Shown one piece after another: positions 1 to 4,723 of a stretch of 9,367 nucleotides of DNA. The notes beneath the pieces are model-generated. The model saw only the letters and a list, made by a program, of their open reading frames with translations, was not told the origin of the DNA and ran no database searches. The stretch covers positions 1 to 9,367 of the forward strand of contig JAEVYX010000139.1 in the NCBI GenBank assembly GCA_023392515.1. The letters are read 5' to 3'. This stretch comes from Bacillota bacterium (GTDB lineage Bacteria; Bacillota; Clostridia; Christensenellales; Aristaeellaceae). The stretch's first letter is position 1, and each line of letters opens with the position of its first letter. The translations under genes were made by a program, and so were the position numbers.

Positions 1-666
1 TTGCTGCTCGACAGTTCCGGTAACGTAAACTTTTTCTCCGTCATGCAGCTTTGATTGTGCTTCATTAGTGGGTAATTGCTTGTACTGGCTTTTGTCGGTT
101 ATGACATTGATCTCACTATTATAAGTGACATATAGGGAAATTATGTCACCATACAGTTCGTTGCTCAGAGTAAGCATGCAATCGCCGACCGGAAGGGCAT
201 TGCTGTGCCCTTTCCCGGTGAACGAATAAAAAAAATTACGCGCAATAGGTTTGGCTTCGGAAAAATCTGTGGACGGATCAATTACTGCGATCGTCAATGT
301 GATGAACTCTACCATTAAATCATTCGTCATCTCTTTATCAAGAGTAACGCGCATACTCTTTTTTGACTGGCCGTAAGTATTTAAGCGATACCATACCGGT
401 ATACTATGGTAAGATAAGTTATGGAAATCAAAATAATAGCTGCCAAAATCACCTTTCAACTCACTTAAAGAGGCCGGCGTCCAAAAAACACCATTGTAAT
501 ATATTTTCAAATGATTATCATCAATTATCTTTTTGTACCGGCTTATTGTTTCTTTTATATGATCAGGAATTACAAACTCTTCTTCGGCAAATGCGAAATT
601 AAAAGAGAATACTGCGGCAAAAAGCAACGTACAAAATGCCAGTAAGTAAGCAATATTTCTTTTCAT
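1..666 (-). CDS. Secreted protein of unknown function (N-terminal part, runs off left edge)
   Basis: An open frame of 222 codons runs from ATG at 666 to the left window edge without a stop. The start is supported by GGAGGGG four bases upstream and by a consensus promoter. Residues 1-27 form a classic Sec signal peptide: a KR-containing start, a hydrophobic core, and an AFA cleavage site before EEEF. The mature part is rich in aromatic residues and beta-prone. Its visible end (about residues 207-222, KLHDGEKVYVTGTVEQ) resembles the first strand of an OB-fold of the kind found in small exported proteins; that is a weak inference. I do not recognise the family. The product should be exported across the membrane; no lipobox cysteine or second membrane segment is visible. 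It is divergent from the tail genes and probably not part of the phage module. Confidence 0.8.
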   Translation of the reverse strand, partial: MKRNIAYLLAFCTLLFAAVFSFNFAFAEEEFVIPDHIKETISRYKKIIDDNHLKIYYNGVFWTPASLSELKGDFGSYYFDFHNLSYHSIPVWYRLNTYGQSKKSMRVTLDKEMTNDLMVEFITLTIAVIDPSTDFSEAKPIARNFFYSFTGKGHSNALPVGDCMLTLSNELYGDIISLYVTYNSEINVITDKSQYKQLPTNEAQSKLHDGEKVYVTGTVEQQ

Positions 667-694
667 AACACCCCTCCATATACCCGACATTTTC

Positions 695-722
695 ATTATA
701 AAGTGTATTCTTTGAATGTCAA
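695..722 (-). promoter_or_regulatory. Sigma-A promoter for the secreted-protein gene
   Basis: On the minus strand TTGACA (722-717) and TATAAT (700-695) are separated by 16 bases. Both hexamers match the housekeeping sigma-70/sigma-A consensus exactly. Transcription would begin near 688, leaving a leader of about 20 bases that contains the GGAGGGG ribosome site. The spacing is one base shorter than the 17-base optimum. No comparable plus-strand promoter is visible in the 667-792 gap. Confidence 0.85.
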
Positions 723-792
723 TATCTTCCGTATCAGGTGCCAAATAGTGGGCAGTCAGCCCATATTCAATGGATGAAAGGAAAATGAACCC

Positions 793-1029
793 ATGTCAAC
801 AATCGTACAAACCATGAAAGCCATCCAAGGCGAGACCTTTGACAGTATTTCGCTTCTTCTGTGGGAGGATGAGAAGTACACGGGTCAGCTATTGGCGGCA
901 AACCCCGGAACCTGCCACCTGATGCGGTTTTTGGGAGGGGAAGTGCTGAACATCCCCCAGTTTGAGATACCTGAAGGCAGCACCCTACCGCCCTGGAAGC
1001 AGCAAAAGACAGGAGGAGAAAACACGTGA
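793..1029 (+). CDS. Phage tail protein X (gpX-like, LysM-type)
   Basis: A protein of 78 residues with the pattern of the P2 gpX/LysM-like tail proteins. An opening strand (residues 5-12) leads into GETFDSISLLLW, then EDEKYTGQLLAANP (25-38), and closes with GGEVLNIPQF (48-57), the usual end of this short LysM fold. In contractile tails such proteins sit near the tube end or hub and are thought to help attach baseplate parts. The start at 793 is the only ATG after an in-frame TGA at 775; AAAGGA lies 10 bases upstream. The stop overlaps the next gene's start (GTGA, 1026-1029), so the two are translationally coupled. It is the first recognisable gene of the tail cluster, directly next to a divergent non-phage gene. 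The family call is from remembered motifs, without a database search. Confidence 0.8.
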   Translation: MSTIVQTMKAIQGETFDSISLLLWEDEKYTGQLLAANPGTCHLMRFLGGEVLNIPQFEIPEGSTLPPWKQQKTGGENT

Positions 1030-1586
1030 TTGTATTGGCCTGGCGGAACAAGACGCTGGAAGTGGACAGCAGCCGCATACAGCCCATCAGCGGAATCCAG
1101 ATCACCAGGGATTCGGAAGTGAAGGAATCCAAAAACGGCAATCAGGCCTATGTGAAAATGACAAACGCAAAGGCCAACAACGTTCAGTTGGAAGTGCCCT
1201 TGATCGCGGCGGCCGGCGTTGATGTAAGGAAAGAAATCTACGATTGGCAGTCTTTGGTGGACGGCGTTGGCGGAAACATGTACTTTGCGGGGGAAGACCA
1301 GCTGGGGTGCAAAATGATACTGACCGGCTGCCAGATTTCGGAAATGCAGTTTGCCCCGTCGGGCAGGATTAGCGCGGCCAAGATGGCGCTCACCTTCCAG
1401 CAGACGGAGGAAGTCAAGAAAAAAAAGTCGGCCGGCGTGGTTATAGACCCAAAGATTATTGCCGCGGCCACAAAGGTGGCTGCCACCGCGGTGTCGGCGG
1501 CGGTGATCATCGGAGGCGCCATATCGATCGTGGCAGGCGTGATCAATTACGCAAAGAACCAGGCATCACCATTCTCCGCCAAGTAA
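1026..1586 (+). CDS. Phage tail protein, possibly gpU-like, with hydrophobic C-terminus
   Basis: A protein of 186 residues starting at GTG 1026, with AGGAGG at 1011-1016 nine bases upstream and a four-base overlap with gene X. The middle (residues 74-127) contains a pattern like the P2 gpU tail-terminator family: W-x-SLVDGVGG, then a strand pair and a closing beta segment SAAKMALTFQQTEE. The N-terminal 65 residues look beta-rich. After a KKKK stretch (131-134), residues 144-173 form a long Ala/Val/Ile/Gly-rich helix that could be a membrane segment or a packing helix; P2 gpU also ends in an Ala/Gly-rich tail. The position next to X fits a tail-completion or hub-proximal protein. It is too short, and lacks the expected features, to be the gpD/VgrG-type hub. 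The gpU assignment is tentative; a tail structural role is likely from context. Confidence 0.6.
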   Translation: MIVLAWRNKTLEVDSSRIQPISGIQITRDSEVKESKNGNQAYVKMTNAKANNVQLEVPLIAAAGVDVRKEIYDWQSLVDGVGGNMYFAGEDQLGCKMILTGCQISEMQFAPSGRISAAKMALTFQQTEEVKKKKSAGVVIDPKIIAAATKVAATAVSAAVIIGGAISIVAGVINYAKNQASPFSAK

Positions 1587-1604
1587 TATCCAAAGGAGGG
1601 CTAT

Positions 1605-1940
1605 ATGGCAGCGTTTATCATGGATAACAGCGTATGCCCCATCAATTGGGAATGCAAGAGCATACAGGAAAGGATTCTTCAAAACGGCAAAAACCTGCTG
1701 ATGACAAGAACCTGGGAAGTCCCCTACGACCGGAAAAGGGGCGTCAGCAGGGAAGTGGAGCACAAGCCGCTGCCTTATGTAGCGCAGCGCATACGGCAGG
1801 AGATGGACCGGGTGTTTGCCTGGGAACCGGATATTGAACTTAAGGATGTCAAGATTTCTCAGGAAGCAGATGAATTGCGGATTAAATGCAAAGTGGAAGT
1901 GCCGGAAAACCCGGAGGGCCGGGTGCGCATCCGGCTATAG
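1605..1940 (+). CDS. Baseplate wedge protein, gp25/gpW family
   Basis: A protein of 111 residues of the T4 gp25 / P2 gpW lysozyme-like wedge family, the inner wedge part that nucleates sheath assembly. Diagnostic features are an N-terminal helix region with many polar residues, LLMTRTWEVPYDRKRGVS at 31-48 (the family's LLLTR-GE.P..R..G motif), a helix 58-72, then EPDIELKDVKI (74-84) and the closing strand LRIKCKVEVPE (91-101). The length is normal for the family. AAAGGAGG lies just before the ATG with good spacing. It sits 18 bases after the gpU-like gene and 12 bases before baseplate J. The order W then J then I is the canonical P2-like baseplate order, which strengthens all three calls. Confidence 0.9.
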   Translation: MAAFIMDNSVCPINWECKSIQERILQNGKNLLMTRTWEVPYDRKRGVSREVEHKPLPYVAQRIRQEMDRVFAWEPDIELKDVKISQEADELRIKCKVEVPENPEGRVRIRL

Positions 1941-1952
1941 GGAGGAAAAGCT

Positions 1953-3059
1953 GTGGGAGAATTACACTATTTAACCTATGACCCTGAGGCCATGTGGGCC
2001 CAAATACACCGCACCTATCTGGAAAACGGCGGCGATCCGCTGTATCCGGGGGATGAGAAGGAAATGCTCCTTCGTGGAACGATGGCAGTATTGGCCCAAT
2101 GCTACGCGGCCTTTGACCATGCCGCCAGAATGCAGACGCTTAGTTATGCCGTGGGTGACTACCTGGATATCATTGGTGAAAAGCGGGGCATCGAAAGGAT
2201 CCGGGCGGTTAAGGCAACAGGAAAGGCCGCCATGACCATTACCAGAGGGACAAGCAATTATATAATCGCTGCCGGAACCCTCATGACTGACGGGGCCAGG
2301 ACATTTGAAACCATGGAGGCCATCAGCGTACCGGCAGGATCGGGCAGCAGCGTAAAAGAAGCGTCCATACAGTGCACTGTTGCTGGAACAGACGGGAACG
2401 GGATGCCGTCAGGGGCAGAATTACACCTGAAAGAGCAGGACGCCAGGGTTTTGAGCATTGTGGTATCCTCTGCTACCATGGGTGGGGTTGATGAAGAGGA
2501 TAACGATGCCTACCGGGAGAGGATACGGCAAGGCGGATTGCTGGGAGCGACCAGAAGCGCGTACAAGACCCGCGCTATGGAAACATCGGCCAATATTGTG
2601 GACGCTGGGCCCTACAAGGCCGGCGCCGGCGTGGTGGGAATCGCGCTGATATTGGCGGAAGGGATGTCAAGCATTGAAAGTGATGCCATCAAGGCGGGCG
2701 TTCTTCAGGCTATAAACGATGATGATTTCATCACACTGACGGATACGGTGCGGGTTGCGTTGGCGGAGGAGGTTTCCTATACACTGATCATCAACTATCA
2801 GGCCGGGAATCCTACGGTGGAGGATGTGCGAACAAAGCTCGAGGCCGCCGTGGCCGAATATCGGGAATGGCAGGAGAATACGGTGGGCAGGGCATTTGAT
2901 CCATTCAAGCTTCTTTCGCTCCTCTATGCTGCCGGGGCTACAAGGGCGCAGTTCGCGGCTGGGAGTGTGGTGAACGGAAGCCCGACAATTGACTATACGG
3001 ATATTGTGGCGAACGGAAGGTGGAAGGGGTCGGTGTACCTTCACGAGGTAGTGGCGTAG
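1953..3059 (+). CDS. Baseplate assembly protein J (gpJ-like)
   Basis: A protein of 368 residues of the Baseplate_J family (P2 gpJ, Bacillus XkdT, distantly T4 gp6), which forms the wedge ring of a contractile-tail baseplate. Residues 33-85 form the N-terminal helical part with the family's typical GDYLDIIGEKRGIER segment (69-83). Residues 86-175 are the beta-rich core with G.Y.IPAGT-like SNYIIAAGTLM (101-111) and an AGTDGNGMPSG turn (144-154). GGVDEEDNDAYRERI (177-191) matches the hallmark GG.d.Es.e.~R.Ri motif. The length is normal. The start is GTG at 1953, with GGAGG at 1941-1945 placed directly after the previous stop. The gene ends at 3059, and the repeat array begins 11 bases later, separating it from gene I, which normally follows directly. 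Confidence 0.93.
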   Translation: MGELHYLTYDPEAMWAQIHRTYLENGGDPLYPGDEKEMLLRGTMAVLAQCYAAFDHAARMQTLSYAVGDYLDIIGEKRGIERIRAVKATGKAAMTITRGTSNYIIAAGTLMTDGARTFETMEAISVPAGSGSSVKEASIQCTVAGTDGNGMPSGAELHLKEQDARVLSIVVSSATMGGVDEEDNDAYRERIRQGGLLGATRSAYKTRAMETSANIVDAGPYKAGAGVVGIALILAEGMSSIESDAIKAGVLQAINDDDFITLTDTVRVALAEEVSYTLIINYQAGNPTVEDVRTKLEAAVAEYREWQENTVGRAFDPFKLLSLLYAAGATRAQFAAGSVVNGSPTIDYTDIVANGRWKGSVYLHEVVA

Positions 3060-3070
3060 GCGAATGAGTA

Positions 3071-3126
3071 GAAACGGGAGAGGGATGCGCTGAGGCGTAC
3101 CAAAGGGCTTTCCGGTCGCCCTTTGG
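3071..3126 (+). repeat. Repeat core, copy 1
   Basis: First 56-bp core. It ends in the inverted repeat CCAAAGGGC / GCCCTTTGG (9-bp stem, 9-base loop TTTCCGGTC). Upstream of that, TGCGC pairs with GCGTA across a 4-base loop (TGAG), with one G-U pair. It differs from copy 2 only in the loop base and in this stem base. Confidence 0.9.
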
Positions 3127-3183
3127 AAACCTTCGGGCCCTGGAAACCTTCGGTCCCTGGAAATCTTCGGTTGGTTACCAATC

Positions 3184-3239
3184 GAAACGGGAGAGGGATG
3201 CGCTGCGGCGCACCAAAGGGCTTTCCGGTCGCCCTTTGG
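3184..3239 (+). repeat. Repeat core, copy 2
   Basis: Second 56-bp core, 113 bp after the first. It has the same CCAAAGGGC / GCCCTTTGG hairpin and a perfect TGCGC-TGCG-GCGCA hairpin before it. It is preceded by GTTACCAATC. Confidence 0.9.
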
Positions 3240-3331
3240 GAACCTTCGGGCCTTGGAAACCTTTGGGTCTTTGGAAGCCTTCGGGCCCTGGAAGCCTTCG
3301 GGCTTTGAAAAACTTCGGTCAGTTACCAATC

Positions 3332-3387
3332 AAAACGGGAGAGGGATGCGCTGCGGCGCACCAAAGGGCTTTCCGGTCGCCCTTTGG
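3332..3387 (+). repeat. Repeat core, copy 3
   Basis: Third 56-bp core, 148 bp after the second. It is identical to copy 2 except that the first base is A instead of G. The larger spacing is explained by two extra 17-18-bp units in the preceding run. Confidence 0.9.
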
Positions 3388-3486
3388 AAGCCTTCGGGTC
3401 TTTGGAAACCTTCGGGCTTTGAAAACCTTCGGGCTTTGGAAACCTTCGGGCCTTTGGTAACCTTCGGGACTTTGGAAGGCTTTGGG

Positions 3487-3493
3487 AAAGGGG
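3487..3493 (+). promoter_or_regulatory. Ribosome binding site of tail gene I, formed at the end of the repeat array
   Basis: AAAGGGG lies nine bases before the ATG at 3503. The sequence leading into it (GGAAGGCTTTGGG from 3474) is a degenerate copy of the 17-18-bp unit, so the array reaches right up to, or partly supplies, this ribosome site. Confidence 0.6.
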
Positions 3494-3502
3494 AAATGAT
3501 CC

Positions 3503-4057
3503 ATGGAACTTAAATTACCGGATGTGAGAATGGAAGTGCCGGCCTTTCTTGCATCGGACAAAAACGGTAAGGCAATCAAGGCGGCTATGGAAATGGCGCT
3601 TGAGAGGCTGCAAGGGGATATCAAAAAAGCATGGGATACCCTGTATGATCCGGACATAATGCCGGAATGGCGGCTTGATGAAATGGCTTGGGAATGGAAT
3701 ATGCTCTGGTATGATTATTCCATGCTGGTGGAAATCAAGCGGGAAATGGTGAAGCGCGCGGAGGAAATCAGCCGAGGGATCGGAACGCCGGGGTTAATGA
3801 AACGAATGCTGGAAACCGTGTTCGAATCGGTGAACATACTGAATGGCCCTGAATATGGCGGTGATGCCTACCACTTCCGGGTGGAGGTCGTGGGGAACCG
3901 GGCCGGGGAGTTGGAAACATGGGCGCAGCGGGCAATTGATATATTCAAGCCGCTGCGTTCACAATTTGATGGATTCATTATCCAAACAACAGAAGCGGAC
4001 AAAATCCAGGTGTCATCCGCGCTGGAAGTCGCGGTGCGCCTGAAGTTAGGAGCGTGA
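3503..4057 (+). CDS. Phage tail protein I (gpI-like baseplate protein)
   Basis: A protein of 184 residues of the P2 gpI / tail_P2_I family, the baseplate component that links the J ring to the tail fibres. Visible hallmarks are the N-terminal LP motif (5-6), the PEWRLDEMAWEWNMLWYD segment (54-71) matching the family's p..lL..LAWe..vd.wd pattern, GIGTPGLMKRMLETVF (92-107) matching the conserved KGTp..l...l helix, and a closing strand YHFRVEVV (123-130). The length fits the family. It follows baseplate J as in P2, but 443 bases of intervening sequence, mostly repeat array, separate them. The next gene starts four bases after its stop. There are no disrupting mutations, so it appears functional despite the upstream array. 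Confidence 0.85.
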   Translation: MELKLPDVRMEVPAFLASDKNGKAIKAAMEMALERLQGDIKKAWDTLYDPDIMPEWRLDEMAWEWNMLWYDYSMLVEIKREMVKRAEEISRGIGTPGLMKRMLETVFESVNILNGPEYGGDAYHFRVEVVGNRAGELETWAQRAIDIFKPLRSQFDGFIIQTTEADKIQVSSALEVAVRLKLGA

Positions 4058-4061
4058 AAAT

Positions 4062-4709
4062 ATGGGCTGGAATTATGCAATCACCACGTATGGGTATCAA
4101 CTGATCGCACAAGCAATGCTTGGAACCAAAATTCAGTTCACAAGAATGGTCATCGGAGATGGCTTAAGAACCACGGGATTTTCCAGCGCCACGGGCGCGG
4201 TACATGAACTATACTCGCTGAACCTGGAAAGCGTGCTCAGAAACAATACGAAGGTGACGGTAACAAGCGCCATTGCACCGGATGACCTGGAAACAGGATA
4301 TGACCTGAAGGAAATCGTTGTTTATGCCAAGCCGGAAGGTGGTACCGAAATCTGCTTCTCGGCCGCATGCAACAGCGATGGGGCTATCCATGTGGACCCA
4401 GAGAGCAACAATGTCAGCATGGATGGTAGGATCCGCTGGGCATATGAAATCAGCCCGGAAGGGAATGTCACGATTGACACGGGCGGCCTTCTTTGGGCCG
4501 AATGGGACCATACGCATGACGCAGCCACCCAGGAGGCGGCAGGGTTTTTGTCGATGGGGGACAAGTTAAAACTGGATACCGTAGCCGGCAGGGTAAACCA
4601 GGGCGTAAAAACAACTGACAACCCGACATTTGCGGGATACACCATCGGGACAAGCGGGACATACATGGATTCGAACGGCGTCCTGCATGGCGCCAAGTAT
4701 GAAGCATAA
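4062..4709 (+). CDS. Phage tail-collar fibre protein (DUF3751-type N-terminus)
   Basis: A protein of 215 residues. Residues 1-145 match the phage tail-collar fibre N-terminal domain: an opening YAITTYGYQLIAQAMLG, then FTRMVIGDG (26-34), a middle helix/strand region with DLETGYDLKEIVVYA (75-89), and a final strand YEISPEGNVTIDT (128-140). This domain attaches the fibre to the baseplate. HTHDAATQEAAGFLSMGDKLKLD (about 150-172) is the HTHD / GxLS..DK.KLD spacer common in tail fibres. The remaining 40 residues are short and end in GVLHGAKYEA, so this fibre is much shorter than usual and probably relies on the next gene for the distal part. AGGAG at 4048-4052 lies nine bases before the ATG. It has the classic position just after gene I. 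Confidence 0.88.
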   Translation: MGWNYAITTYGYQLIAQAMLGTKIQFTRMVIGDGLRTTGFSSATGAVHELYSLNLESVLRNNTKVTVTSAIAPDDLETGYDLKEIVVYAKPEGGTEICFSAACNSDGAIHVDPESNNVSMDGRIRWAYEISPEGNVTIDTGGLLWAEWDHTHDAATQEAAGFLSMGDKLKLDTVAGRVNQGVKTTDNPTFAGYTIGTSGTYMDSNGVLHGAKYEA

Positions 4710-4723
4710 GTGAGGTGAGATAA

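Larger units (their letters stand above)
3071..3490 (+). repeat. Two-level tandem repeat array between baseplate J and tail protein I
   Basis: About 420 bases made almost only of repeats. Level one is a 56-bp core present three times (3071, 3184, 3332). Level two is a 17-18-bp unit with consensus GGAAACCTTCGGGCYTT that follows each core in runs of 3 (3125, 3142, 3159), 5 (3238, 3255, 3273, 3290, 3307) and 6 (3386, 3404, 3421, 3438, 3456, 3474). The second and third cores are preceded by the same junction motif, GTTACCAATC; the first is not, so the array begins sharply about 11 bases after the J stop. The lengths of 17 and 18 shift the reading frame from unit to unit, which argues against a coding role. 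The plus strand is rich in G and carries CCTTCGGG, a possible UUCG mini-hairpin, in most units. The array lies on the transcribed strand of the tail operon. The last, degenerate unit merges with the ribosome site of gene I. Confidence 0.9.

Noticed and set aside
363..602. A plus-strand 79-codon open frame.
   Set aside because: It is the complement of the minus-strand secreted-protein gene, which has a promoter, ribosome site and signal peptide.
667..792. A plus-strand promoter for the tail operon in the divergent gap.
   Set aside because: TTGAAT at 712-717 has no good -10 at 16-18 bases; the strong hexamers here belong to the minus strand.
3071..3490. A CRISPR array.
   Set aside because: There are no unique spacers: the segments between cores are themselves repeats, core spacing is irregular (113 and 148 bp), and no cas genes are present.
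3123..3513. Plus-strand open frames inside the array encoding repetitive METFGPWKPSG-like peptides.
   Set aside because: The 17- and 18-base unit lengths shift the frame, several overlapping frames are equally open, and the last one runs into gene I; a non-coding array explains this better.
2667..3657. Long minus-strand open frames (220 and 112 codons) running through the repeat array and antisense to J and I.
   Set aside because: They are open because the repeats lack stops in that composition. They encode repetitive PEGFQ/PKVSK-type peptides, overlap real tail genes and have no convincing ribosome site.
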